Shown here: positions 15,254 through 23,142 of the stretch, piece by piece
Layout of the letters: every line of letters starts with the position of its first letter
Numbering within the stretch: position 1 is the first letter of the stretch
IMG/VR virus record: IMGVR_UViG_3300032323_003300
Span: 1 to 32,535 of that record
Origin: a virus
Length of the DNA: 32,535 nucleotides
Direction: 5' to 3' (one strand)
Position numbers and translations under genes: made by a program
Notes under the pieces: generated by a model
Databases searched by the model: none
Told to the model about the DNA's origin: nothing
The model's input: only the letters and a program-made list of their open reading frames with translations

Positions 15254-16412
15254 TTTTAATTGGTCTTTAATAAATGATAACGTAAATGAAACAGATAGAA
15301 AAGTATTATCTGATTTTATTTTAAGTGGCGAACGATTAACTAATGGACCTAAAGTAAAAGAATTTGAAAAACTATGGTCTGAATGGTTAGGAATAAAACA
15401 TTCAGTAATGGTTAATTCAGGTGCCTCAGCAAATTATATTTCAATTGCTATGGTTAAAGAATTAAAAGGTATAGGTGAAATAATTGTTCCTCCACTAGGA
15501 TGGGTTTCTGATTTATCTTCAGTAGCTCAATTAGGAATGACTCCTGTAATCGTTGATATTGATATGAGTAGTTTAGCTATTACTGCTGAAAATATTAGAC
15601 GTGCTATTACTTCTGAAACAAAAGCTATTGTATTAGTTCATACTTTAGGATTTAATGGTTTAACAGATGAAATTTTGTCTATTGCTAAAGAACATGATTT
15701 GTTATTAATTGAGGATTGTTGTGAATCTCACGGTGCTACATTTAAAGATAAAAAAGTAGGTACATATGGTGATATTTCATTATTTTCATTTTATTTTGGA
15801 CATCACATTACTACAGTTGAAGGTGGAGTTGTTTGTGTAAATAATGATAAATTACATGATTTAGCTAAATTATTTCGTTCACATGGTATGACTAGAGAAG
15901 CATCTCAAGAACTACAAAAATCATACCAAGAAAAATATCCTGCATTGAATCCATTGTTTACTTTTGCTGTAGCAGGATTTAATATGAGAAGTACAGAAAT
16001 TAATGCTGTATTAGGTATTGAACAAATGAAACGTTTAGATTATAATATTAAAAAACGTACTGAAAATTTAAATACTTGGTTGAGTTCACTTAATGGAAGT
16101 AAATATTTCCTAAGCTTTCCAGTAAATGGAAGTAGTAACTTTGCTTTACCTTTAGTATTACAATCAGCTTATAGAGATAAATTATCTGAAGTATGTAAAA
16201 TTTTAGAAGCAGAAAAAGTAGAATATAGATTAGGTACTGCAGGTGGAGGTAATCAAGCATTACAACCTTATTTAAATAAATTTCCTCATAGAGTAGAAGG
16301 TAAATTACCTGTTGTTAACTATATTCACCATTATGCTTTATATATTGGTAATCATCCAGAATTGACTTCTACTCAAATTATTAATCTTTGTTCAGAATTA
16401 AATAAAATATAA
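15240..16412 (+). CDS. PLP-dependent NDP-4-keto-6-deoxysugar 3-dehydratase, ColD/RfbH-like
   Basis: A 390-residue DegT/DnrJ/EryC1-family protein. In aminotransferases of the family a Lys in SFxxxKxxxxGEGG binds PLP. Here the motif reads SFYFGHHITTVEGG, with His188 and His189, matching RfbH and ColD, which remove the C3 hydroxyl from 4-keto-6-deoxy sugars. The length is close to ColD (388 aa). Other landmarks are VNSGASANY, LIEDCCESHGAT and GFNMRSTEINAVLG. I chose ATG 15240 over an in-frame TTG at 15222. With the GDP-mannose 4,6-dehydratase downstream this suggests GDP-3,6-dideoxyhexose formation. An RfbH-like Fe-S motif was not seen, so ColD is the closer model. Confidence 0.9.
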   Translation: MEANSFNWSLINDNVNETDRKVLSDFILSGERLTNGPKVKEFEKLWSEWLGIKHSVMVNSGASANYISIAMVKELKGIGEIIVPPLGWVSDLSSVAQLGMTPVIVDIDMSSLAITAENIRRAITSETKAIVLVHTLGFNGLTDEILSIAKEHDLLLIEDCCESHGATFKDKKVGTYGDISLFSFYFGHHITTVEGGVVCVNNDKLHDLAKLFRSHGMTREASQELQKSYQEKYPALNPLFTFAVAGFNMRSTEINAVLGIEQMKRLDYNIKKRTENLNTWLSSLNGSKYFLSFPVNGSSNFALPLVLQSAYRDKLSEVCKILEAEKVEYRLGTAGGGNQALQPYLNKFPHRVEGKLPVVNYIHHYALYIGNHPELTSTQIINLCSELNKI

Positions 16413-16413
16413 A

Positions 16414-17385
16414 ATGTTTAAAAATCAAAAAGTTTTAGTAACTGGTGGAGGGGGAATGATTGGCCGCTCACTAGTTAAGTTTTTGCTTGAAAAAGAAGCA
16501 ATAGTTACAATAGCTGATTTAACAGTACCATCTGATTTACCTAATAATGTTAACTTTATTAAAGTAGATTTACGTTACTTTGACCAGTGTGAAAACATTT
16601 GTAACGGAATGGATTACGTGTTTAATTTAGTAGGTATTAAAGGTTCACCTAAAATGTGTGCTGAACAACCAGCTGATTTTATGGTTCCAATGCTTCAATT
16701 CAATACCAATATGATGGAAGCTGCTCGTCGAGCAAATGTAAAATGGTATCTTTATACTAGTTCAGTTGGTGTTTATGCTCCAGCTGAAGTATTTGTTGAA
16801 GATTCTGTTTGGTCAACTGTTCCATCCCCTAATGATAGATTTGCTGGTTGGGCAAAACGTATGGGAGAATTACAAGCAGAAGCATATTCAATTCAATATG
16901 GTTGGGATAAAGTATCTATTGTAAGACCAGCTAATGTTTATGGTGCTTATGATAATTTTAATCCGGCTAATGCTATGGTAGTACCTTCATTAATTAGAAA
17001 AGCTCAAGAAAATGATATACTTGAGGTTTGGGGTGATGGTTCAACTATTAGAGATTTCATTCATGCTGATGATGTTGCTTTAGGAATGTTATTTGCTGTT
17101 GAAAACCAAGTTACAAAACCAATTAATTTAGGTTCAGGTAAAGGTTATTCAATTAAAGAAGTAGTTGATATGGTAGTTAAACATTCAGGTAAAGATTTAG
17201 AAGTAAAATGGTTAACAGATAAACCAGGTGGTGATGCTATTAGATTATTTGATATGACTAGAGCTAAATCATATGGTTTTGATATTTCTGTTTCATTAGA
17301 TGAAGGAATTAAACAAACTACAGAATGGTTTTTAAATAATAAAGAAATTTTAGATAAACGTTACAACGCATTTGTAGATCACTAA
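16414..17385 (+). CDS. NAD-dependent sugar epimerase/reductase (extended SDR) lacking the usual catalytic Tyr
   Basis: A 323-residue extended SDR. Cofactor loop Gly11-GG-Gly14-MI-Gly17, Ser motif in LYTSSVGVYA, and a Lys at 148 in DRFAGWAKRMGELQAEAY. The YxxxK tyrosine expected at 144 is Ala. IVRPANVYGAYDNF and WGDGSTIRDFIHADDV are typical of GDP-fucose synthase and UDP-glucose epimerase relatives. Its C-terminal part resembles the gene at 18068 (shared HSGKDLEV). It starts one base after the dehydratase stop and ends by TAATG at the next gene. It could reduce or epimerise the 4-keto sugar, but the missing Tyr makes activity uncertain. Confidence 0.88.
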   Translation: MFKNQKVLVTGGGGMIGRSLVKFLLEKEAIVTIADLTVPSDLPNNVNFIKVDLRYFDQCENICNGMDYVFNLVGIKGSPKMCAEQPADFMVPMLQFNTNMMEAARRANVKWYLYTSSVGVYAPAEVFVEDSVWSTVPSPNDRFAGWAKRMGELQAEAYSIQYGWDKVSIVRPANVYGAYDNFNPANAMVVPSLIRKAQENDILEVWGDGSTIRDFIHADDVALGMLFAVENQVTKPINLGSGKGYSIKEVVDMVVKHSGKDLEVKWLTDKPGGDAIRLFDMTRAKSYGFDISVSLDEGIKQTTEWFLNNKEILDKRYNAFVDH

Positions 17386-18071
17386 TGGGAAAAATATTAG
17401 TAACAGGAATCGGAAGTGGGTTAGGTAAATATCTTTTTGAAAATTTACCTAACTCATTAGGTTTAAGTAGAGATAATTTTAATCTTATTAAAGATGAAGA
17501 TATTGATACTATAATCCATTGTGCTTTTAATAAAGAAAATGTAATAACAAATTACAAAAAATACTTAGATGATAATATATTTTTAACTCAACGTTTAAAA
17601 AACATATATTGTAATAAATTTGTTTATATATCTACAGTAGATGTTTATCAAGAAAATCCTACAATGTATGCTCATTTTAAAAGATTTTCAGAAACACTAC
17701 TAAATAAAAATGATTTAATATTAAGATGTCCTATGATGTTAGGTTCAACTATGAAACCTAATCATGCTACTAAATTAAAGGATAATATTGAATCACTAGG
17801 ACTTTCTGGGGACTCTCAATTTAATTATATTTTAATGAGTGATTTACTAGAATTTTTTATTAGTGAAGATTACAAACAGTATAAAGGAATAATTGATTTT
17901 GTATCAAATGATTTAGTTAAATTAGAAGATGTTAAACAATATTTTAATTCATCAACAAAACTAGGTGAATATGTTTATCAAAATAACTTGGATTTTCAAA
18001 ATCCTATATTTAAATTAAACGAGAAATATAATACATCTTCTTTAGAAAAAATAAAACAATACTTTAAATGA
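17385..18071 (+). CDS. short SDR-type nucleotide-sugar reductase, RmlD-like
   Basis: A compact 228-residue Rossmann protein. The glycine-rich loop is at residues 8-14 (GIGSGLG), the Ser/Thr site is YISTVDVY, and the catalytic pair is Tyr95-xxx-Lys99 (YAHFK). It is shorter than typical RmlD (about 290-300), mainly at the substrate end. It probably reduces the 4-keto group of a deoxysugar nucleotide using NAD(P)H, which would finish a pathway begun by the dehydratases around it. Single-base overlap upstream and ATGA overlap downstream. Substrate is inferred from context. Confidence 0.85.
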   Translation: MGKILVTGIGSGLGKYLFENLPNSLGLSRDNFNLIKDEDIDTIIHCAFNKENVITNYKKYLDDNIFLTQRLKNIYCNKFVYISTVDVYQENPTMYAHFKRFSETLLNKNDLILRCPMMLGSTMKPNHATKLKDNIESLGLSGDSQFNYILMSDLLEFFISEDYKQYKGIIDFVSNDLVKLEDVKQYFNSSTKLGEYVYQNNLDFQNPIFKLNEKYNTSSLEKIKQYFK

Positions 18072-19018
18072 AAAAAATATTAATTTGTGGAGCAACAGGT
18101 TTCATAGGTAGAAATTTATTAGATTACTTCTACCAAAAAGATAATTATACTATCCGAGCAGTACATTTTAATCGTCCTGCTATTGAGGGATATGATGGAG
18201 TTGAGTGGGTTAAAGCAGATTTACGTAATCCCGAAACAGTAAAACAAGTATTACAAGACATAGATATTGTTTTACAATTTGCAGCTACAACATCAGGGGC
18301 TAAAGATATTATGACTCGTCCTTATATTCATGTTACTGACAATGCTGTAATGAATAGTTTGTTGTTGCGTGAATGTTATGAGCAGAGTATCGAACATTTT
18401 GTATTCCCTAGTTGTACAGTAATGTATCAACCATCATCTTGTGCCTTAGCAGAATGTGATTTTAATGGAGATGAGGAATTATTCCCAACGTATTTTGGTG
18501 TAGGTAATACTAAAATTTACATTGAAAAAATGTGTGAATTTTTCTCTCGTTTAGGTAGAACTAAACATACAGTAATGAGACATTCAAATATGTATGGACC
18601 TTACGACAAATATGATCTAGAACGTTCTCATATGTTTGGAGCTACTATTACAAAAGTTATGACTTCTACTGATGGTAAAATTAATGTTTGGGGAACTGGA
18701 GAAGAAGCACGTGATTTATTATATGTTGAAGACTTAGTTAAATTTGTAGATGCTGCTATTGAAAATCAAACAACCCCTTATGAATTATTTAATGTGGGTG
18801 TTGGTAAAGCAGTACAAGTTAAAGATGTAGTTAACAAAATTATCACTCATTCAGGTAAAGATTTAGAAGTGGTTCATGATTTATCAAAACCAACTATTCC
18901 AACATCCCTGTTTTTAGATTGTACTAAAGCAAAAGAAACATTAGGTTGGGAAGCAGAAACAGATTTAGATACAGGTATTATTAAAACTTTAAATTGGTAT
19001 AAAGAAAATTATGGTTAA
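18068..19018 (+). CDS. GDP-fucose synthase-like SDR with altered catalytic motif
   Basis: A 316-residue extended SDR. Cofactor loop Gly8-AT-Gly11-FI-Gly14, FVFPSCTVMY in the serine position, and MRHSNMYGPYDKYDLERSHM, which is close to the GDP-L-fucose synthase substrate loop. Those enzymes epimerise C3/C5 and reduce C4 of GDP-4-keto-6-deoxymannose. The active-site YxxxK reads GVGNTK, with Val145 four residues before Lys149; the nearest Tyr is 142. It shares HSGKDLEV and overall layout with the 16414 protein, so they look like paralogues. It overlaps the GDP-mannose dehydratase gene by 8 bases. Confidence 0.87.
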   Translation: MKKILICGATGFIGRNLLDYFYQKDNYTIRAVHFNRPAIEGYDGVEWVKADLRNPETVKQVLQDIDIVLQFAATTSGAKDIMTRPYIHVTDNAVMNSLLLRECYEQSIEHFVFPSCTVMYQPSSCALAECDFNGDEELFPTYFGVGNTKIYIEKMCEFFSRLGRTKHTVMRHSNMYGPYDKYDLERSHMFGATITKVMTSTDGKINVWGTGEEARDLLYVEDLVKFVDAAIENQTTPYELFNVGVGKAVQVKDVVNKIITHSGKDLEVVHDLSKPTIPTSLFLDCTKAKETLGWEAETDLDTGIIKTLNWYKENYG

Positions 19019-20021
19019 TGCTTTTATTACCGGTATAACCGGAATGGTAGGTTCTCATTTAACAGATTTCCTACTTAAAAACACAGATTGGAAAATTTAT
19101 GGTTTAGCTAGATGGACAGATGCTTTAGATAATCTAGAACATTTAACCGAAGAAATTAATAAAAAAGATCGAATTGAAATTATTTATGGTGATTTAAATG
19201 ATTTAGCATCACTTATTACTGCTGTAGATAAATCAAAACCAAATTATGTATTTCATTTAGCAGCTCAGTCATATCCACAAACTAGTTTTGATGCACCTAT
19301 AGAAACGCTTCAAACTAATATATTGGGAACCGCCAATTTATTAGAGGCATTGCGTAAATCACAATATAAAAACGCTATAACGCATGTTTGTGCATCGAGT
19401 GAGGTATTTGGTCGAGTACCTAAAGAAAAATTACCAATTGATGAAGAATGTACATTTCATCCTGCTTCACCTTATGCTATTTCAAAAGTAGGAACAGATT
19501 TAGTAGGTCGTTATTATGCTGAGGCATATGGAATGACAATTATGACTACTAGAATGTTTACTCATACAGGTCCTCGTAGAGGTGATGTATTCTCAGAATC
19601 AACATTTGCAAAACAAATAGCAATGATTGAAGCTGGATTACAAGAACCTAAAATTTATGTAGGTAATTTAGAGTCATTAAGAACCTATGCTGATGTTAGA
19701 GATGCTGTTAAAGCTTATTACATATTAGTTACTCATAATCCCCAAGCAGGTGAATATTATAATATTGGTGGTACTTATACTTGTAAAATTGCTGATATGC
19801 TTAATTACTTAATTAATCAATCAACAGTAAATAATATTGAAATTATAACTGATCCTGAACGTTTAAGACCCATTGATGCTGATTTACAAATCCCTAATTG
19901 TGATAAATTCAAAGCACATACAGGATGGGCTCCAGAATATACATTTGAGCAAACAATGAATGATTTACTTCAGTATTGGAGAGATAGAGTTAACTCAGGA
20001 CGTAAATTTTTAAGACGATGA
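19011..20021 (+). CDS. gmd: GDP-mannose 4,6-dehydratase
   Basis: A 336-residue extended SDR. Motifs: Gly8-IT-Gly11-MV-Gly14; VFHLAAQSYPQTSFDAPIET; CASSEVFG with Ser130-Glu131; Tyr155-xxx-Lys159 (YAISK); and FTHTGPRRGDVF, characteristic of the GDP-mannose/GDP-6-deoxy-4-keto sugar group. The later SLRTYADVRD segment also fits. The enzyme converts GDP-mannose to GDP-4-keto-6-deoxymannose with bound NADP, the entry to GDP-fucose, GDP-rhamnose, GDP-perosamine and GDP-colitose. It would supply the His188 dehydratase and the reductases nearby. A related 4-reductase (RMD) is the main alternative; the Glu after the active-site Ser favours dehydratase. Confidence 0.88.
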   Translation: MVNAFITGITGMVGSHLTDFLLKNTDWKIYGLARWTDALDNLEHLTEEINKKDRIEIIYGDLNDLASLITAVDKSKPNYVFHLAAQSYPQTSFDAPIETLQTNILGTANLLEALRKSQYKNAITHVCASSEVFGRVPKEKLPIDEECTFHPASPYAISKVGTDLVGRYYAEAYGMTIMTTRMFTHTGPRRGDVFSESTFAKQIAMIEAGLQEPKIYVGNLESLRTYADVRDAVKAYYILVTHNPQAGEYYNIGGTYTCKIADMLNYLINQSTVNNIEIITDPERLRPIDADLQIPNCDKFKAHTGWAPEYTFEQTMNDLLQYWRDRVNSGRKFLRR

Positions 20022-20758
20022 GAATTTTAGTAATCGGAGATAGCTGTATAGATATTTTTAGATATGGTAAAGTGGATAGGTTAGCCCCTGAGGCACCTAT
20101 CCCTATTATTGTACCTGAAAAAGAAACATCCAATCCAGGCATGGCTGGTAATGTGGTTGAAAATTTAAAATCATTAGGAGCTAAAGTAGATTTTGTTACT
20201 AATCAAAAAGAAATTAGAAAAATAAGATACGTTTGCTCAAAATACAATCATTTATTATTACGAGTAGATGAAAATGATCAATGTGAACATATTTTAGATA
20301 GTTATGATTTAGAACATCTTCATTGGGAAGACTATGATGCTATTGTAATAAGTGATTATTGTAAAGGATTTTTAGATGCAATTGATATTGAATTTATTTC
20401 TAAAAAACATCCATTAGTTTTTCTAGATAGTAAGAAAATTTTAGATACTTGGGCTGATGATGTTACATTCATTAAGATTAATTATAATGAATATTTACGT
20501 AACTTGGATGTATTATCAAATTATACATCCCTTAGAAATAAAACAATTGTTACTAGAGGAAAGTATGGATGTGATTATCAAGGAAAAAATTTCCCAACTA
20601 AAGATGTTCCTGTAAAAGATGTATCTGGAGCAGGTGATACTTTTTTAGCGGGTCTAGTAAAATCTTATATTGAATCAAAAAATATAAACACAGCAATTAA
20701 GTTTGCTCAACAATGTACAACAATAGTAATTCAAAAATCAGGAGTATCAACAGTATGA
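20018..20758 (+). CDS. PfkB-family sugar kinase, HldE/RfaE kinase-domain-like
   Basis: A 246-residue PfkB/ribokinase-fold protein. It opens RILVIGDSCIDIFRYGKVDR, followed by LAPEAPIPI at 22-30, the segment typical of the heptose-7-phosphate kinase domain of HldE. The C-terminal catalytic motif is VSGAGDTF with base Asp207. HldE kinase domains are about 320 residues, so this is a reduced version, and no nucleotidyltransferase domain follows. It probably phosphorylates a sugar or sugar phosphate on the anomeric carbon using ATP. Heptose is suggested by the signature only. It ends in an ATGA overlap with the next gene. Confidence 0.85.
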   Translation: MRILVIGDSCIDIFRYGKVDRLAPEAPIPIIVPEKETSNPGMAGNVVENLKSLGAKVDFVTNQKEIRKIRYVCSKYNHLLLRVDENDQCEHILDSYDLEHLHWEDYDAIVISDYCKGFLDAIDIEFISKKHPLVFLDSKKILDTWADDVTFIKINYNEYLRNLDVLSNYTSLRNKTIVTRGKYGCDYQGKNFPTKDVPVKDVSGAGDTFLAGLVKSYIESKNINTAIKFAQQCTTIVIQKSGVSTV

Positions 20759-21609
20759 AAACAGCGGCTTTATTATATGTAAGAAATGATGGTTATAAAG
20801 AAGATGAACGAGTTATAGTTTGTTTATCTTCTATGTTAGAAACCTTTGATGAAGTAATTTTATTAGACTGGAATTCTCCAGAAGATAAAGGACCTTTGTT
20901 ATGGGATATTCAAGATAAATTACCTAAAACAGGAAAACTAAAACATATGGTTATTCCTCCTGAAGCAGCAAAAATGCTTACTAATTATGATCCTAATGCT
21001 CAAGCATGTACTCAAGTAATATCAACTAATTTAATGCTTAGAAGATGTGATGCTGACTGGATTGTAGCTACTACTATTGATATTATTGCTCCAAATAAAG
21101 ATAAATTTCATGAATTTTTATCTAAAGCAGACAAAAACACATTCTATACAGTTTCCAGAAGAGATTTTGAAATTGAAGAACTTGAAAAACATGGTTTTGA
21201 AAATTGGAAATCATATAGAGATATTTTAGATGAAACATCTCAAGAACGTAGATTCCCGGCTATGGTTACCCCTAATGATAGATACAGTTTAATTAATTGT
21301 TGTGGAGACTTTCAGTTAGCTCATAAAGATGTATGGAATACTATGAAGGGATTTGAAGAAAAAATGATATATGCTTGTTTTCAAGACACAAATATACAGA
21401 AAAAAGCAGTATTAAATGGGTTTGGTTTAGAAGCAATTTATGATTTGCCTTTATACCATATGTCTCATAAGGGTATGAGTAATGATGGTTCCTCCCCATC
21501 CAAACAATATTATAATGATGCTTGGGAGTGGGTAGAATGGTTTGAAGAAACTCAAAACAATGATAGTTGGGGATTTTCGGGTATAGAAATTGAACATGAA
21601 TTAATTTAA
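20755..21609 (+). CDS. GT-A-like glycosyltransferase, last gene of the sugar island
   Basis: A 284-residue protein. The N-terminal AALLYVRNDGYKEDERVIVC and FDEVILLDWNSP resemble the first strands of GT2 enzymes, the DWIVATTIDIIAP segment could provide the acidic metal site, and CCGDFQLAHKDVWNTMKGFE with the later DTNIQKKAVLNG matches the second half of galactosyltransferase-type GT-A domains. I chose ATG 20755, which overlaps the previous stop as ATGA; an in-frame start at 20713 would add fourteen residues inside the kinase gene. Donor and acceptor unknown. Confidence 0.83.
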   Translation: MKTAALLYVRNDGYKEDERVIVCLSSMLETFDEVILLDWNSPEDKGPLLWDIQDKLPKTGKLKHMVIPPEAAKMLTNYDPNAQACTQVISTNLMLRRCDADWIVATTIDIIAPNKDKFHEFLSKADKNTFYTVSRRDFEIEELEKHGFENWKSYRDILDETSQERRFPAMVTPNDRYSLINCCGDFQLAHKDVWNTMKGFEEKMIYACFQDTNIQKKAVLNGFGLEAIYDLPLYHMSHKGMSNDGSSPSKQYYNDAWEWVEWFEETQNNDSWGFSGIEIEHELI

Positions 21610-21610
21610 T

Positions 21611-21772
21611 ATGATGTTATTTGCATTTTATAACAAAAACGATAAAAATCAAGAAACGATTAGTCGTACATTATCAACCTCAAGATTAAACGCAGCTAAA
21701 TACTTTGCTGAACGTAAACAGCTGCCATTGAAAGAATTTTTAAAAATATTTGGAGTGAAAACAATTATATGA
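21611..21772 (+). CDS. hypothetical small protein, 53 aa
   Basis: An ATG at 21611 opens 53 codons to the TGA at 21770-21772, which overlaps the next start as ATGA. The C-terminal half (RLNAAKYFAERKQLPLKEFL) is a compact basic helix pair. It fills an otherwise empty 160-base gap, keeps the overlap pattern of the operon and has the same codon use, all of which support a real gene. No function assigned. Confidence 0.7.
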   Translation: MMLFAFYNKNDKNQETISRTLSTSRLNAAKYFAERKQLPLKEFLKIFGVKTII

Positions 21773-22158
21773 ATTTGAAAAACTTTGGTAAAAATTTAAA
21801 CTTAAAAATGAAAAACTCATCATCATCTACTGTTAGTAGTAAAGATTTTTTCCTAGATATAGTAGCATTATTTGATGGTGCATACCAACGTTCTATGGAA
21901 ATGGATAGTTTTGGTATTAACATGGAAACATACGATGATGCATTTTATGTTTTAATTGAAAATCTAATTCTAAAACAATACGGTGAATGGAAAACAGAAC
22001 TTATTATGTGGTTTGTTTATGACCGTTTTAATGAAAATGAAGAGTTAATGCCTTTACTTTTGCAAGAAGAAGGTGAAGAGGAAGAAGAAGTATTTATAGA
22101 AACCCCTGAACAACTATGGGATTTGCTTAAAAAAATAGAAAAGAAAAGTAAAAAATAA
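21769..22158 (+). CDS. hypothetical protein, 129 aa, acidic C-terminal region
   Basis: A 129-residue protein: a basic, Ser-rich N-terminus (residues 1-24), a helical core (DFFLDIVALFDGAYQRSMEM, YGEWKTELIMWFVYDRF), then an unbroken Glu run (GEEEEEV) and a Lys-rich end. No domain recognised. It follows the 53-residue gene by ATGA overlap. Its downstream neighbour starts 19 bases after the stop, in an AT-rich stretch with a -7-like TATATTTA but no clear -33 box. Confidence 0.8.
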   Translation: MNLKNFGKNLNLKMKNSSSSTVSSKDFFLDIVALFDGAYQRSMEMDSFGINMETYDDAFYVLIENLILKQYGEWKTELIMWFVYDRFNENEELMPLLLQEEGEEEEEVFIETPEQLWDLLKKIEKKSKK

Positions 22159-22177
22159 AAGTTATATATTTAGAGTT

Positions 22178-22483
22178 ATGAATTGCGTAAAATGTGGGGA
22201 TACAATCCCTGAAGGTAGATTAAAAGCTTTACCTGGGGCTAAAACATGTGTTAACTGTTCTGGTGTACAGAAAAAAGGAACAGTAACAGTAATGAAAGGG
22301 ACTGGAGATCATACTTGGATTGAAACTATTCATTTGGACCATGAAGACTATAAAGCTTATGTTGAGGCAGAAAATAAACTTCGCAAAGCAGGAAATAAGT
22401 TATTTGACCCAATTGATGAACCTCAATCAGATGTTCCATACGGATTTAGAGAAACAAAATTAGATAAATCAGAGGAGGAATAA
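22178..22483 (+). CDS. TraR/DksA-type C4 zinc finger protein
   Basis: A 101-residue protein whose N-terminus is a TraR/DksA zinc finger: Cys3, Cys6, Cys24 and Cys27, with GDTIPEGRLKALPGAKTC between the pairs. DksA/TraR proteins enter the RNA polymerase secondary channel and change promoter choice. The long coiled-coil N-terminal part of DksA is missing, so the finger may serve another purpose. The C-terminal half is polar with no recognised domain. It begins in an AGAGTTATG context and shares one base with the next gene. Confidence 0.8.
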   Translation: MNCVKCGDTIPEGRLKALPGAKTCVNCSGVQKKGTVTVMKGTGDHTWIETIHLDHEDYKAYVEAENKLRKAGNKLFDPIDEPQSDVPYGFRETKLDKSEEE

Positions 22484-23130
22484 TGCCTAAAGCAAGACCT
22501 TTAAGTAAAAATGAGATATTAAACGCAATGAACAAGACTAAGTCTGTTCGTGGTGCCGCTCGTTACTTAAATTGTTCCTATCAGCATCTAAAAAAGTGGA
22601 TGAAATTCTATAAGGATGAAGCCACTGGAAAAACTTTGATGGAACTACATAAAAATCCATCAGGTAAAGGTATTCCAAAATTCCTAAGTCATGCTCCATT
22701 TGGTAGAAAAGAACCAGCAATATTAGATATAATAAATGGAGTAGTTGACCCATCAAATTTTAACCCCCAAAAGATCAAATATCGAATGATTGAAGGGGGT
22801 TATTTGAAGGAAGAATGTTACAAATGTGGTTTTAATGAACGTAGAGTTTTAGATTATAAAATGCCCTTATTGATGCATTTTAAAAATGGTAATAAACAAA
22901 ACTATACACTTGAAAACGTAGAGATGTTATGTTATAATTGTTATTATCTTTCTGTAGGTGAATTATTTACTGATAAGCAAATTGAAGGCATAGAAGATCA
23001 TAAACCAACTAATAACACTCAAGTAGATTGGGAAGTAGATGATTACACATTAGAACGTTTTAAGGAATTAGGATTATACGAGTCTAAACCTTTAGACGAT
23101 GATCCTTATGATTTGGTATCTAAACTTTAA
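22483..23130 (+). CDS. HTH plus degenerate HNH-like zinc protein
   Basis: A 215-residue protein. An N-terminal helix-turn-helix-like segment, SVRGAARYLNCSYQHLKKWM, is at 21-40. A zinc-bound HNH-type fold follows: Cys112-x2-Cys115, then LLMHFKNGN (129-137) and LENVEMLCYNC with Cys150-x2-Cys153. In active HNH enzymes the HHxxGN and NCH motifs hold catalytic and metal-binding His; here they read His132-Phe133 and Asn152-Cys153-Tyr154, so cleavage is probably lost. It may be a sequence-specific DNA-binding protein derived from a homing-type nuclease. The C-terminus is acidic. A GC-rich hairpin lies in the coding sequence at 22761-22802. Confidence 0.85.
   Translation: MPKARPLSKNEILNAMNKTKSVRGAARYLNCSYQHLKKWMKFYKDEATGKTLMELHKNPSGKGIPKFLSHAPFGRKEPAILDIINGVVDPSNFNPQKIKYRMIEGGYLKEECYKCGFNERRVLDYKMPLLMHFKNGNKQNYTLENVEMLCYNCYYLSVGELFTDKQIEGIEDHKPTNNTQVDWEVDDYTLERFKELGLYESKPLDDDPYDLVSKL
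22761..22802 (+). repeat. intragenic inverted repeat, 8 bp
   Basis: TAACCCCC (22761-22768) pairs with GGGGGTTA (22795-22802) over a 26-base loop, inside the HNH-like gene. Runs of five C and five G are unusual in this AT-rich sequence. No T tract follows. Confidence 0.4.
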
Positions 23131-23142
23131 ATATTTATAAAG

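Noticed and set aside
19029-19042. CCGGT-ATA-ACCGG inverted repeat near the start of gmd
   Set aside because: It arises from the repeated Thr-Gly codons of the GxxGxxG loop and is only 5 bp long.
22160-22177. TATATTTA just before the TraR/DksA-like gene, as a promoter
   Set aside because: No TTG at the -33 position; the upstream sequence is an A-rich coding end.
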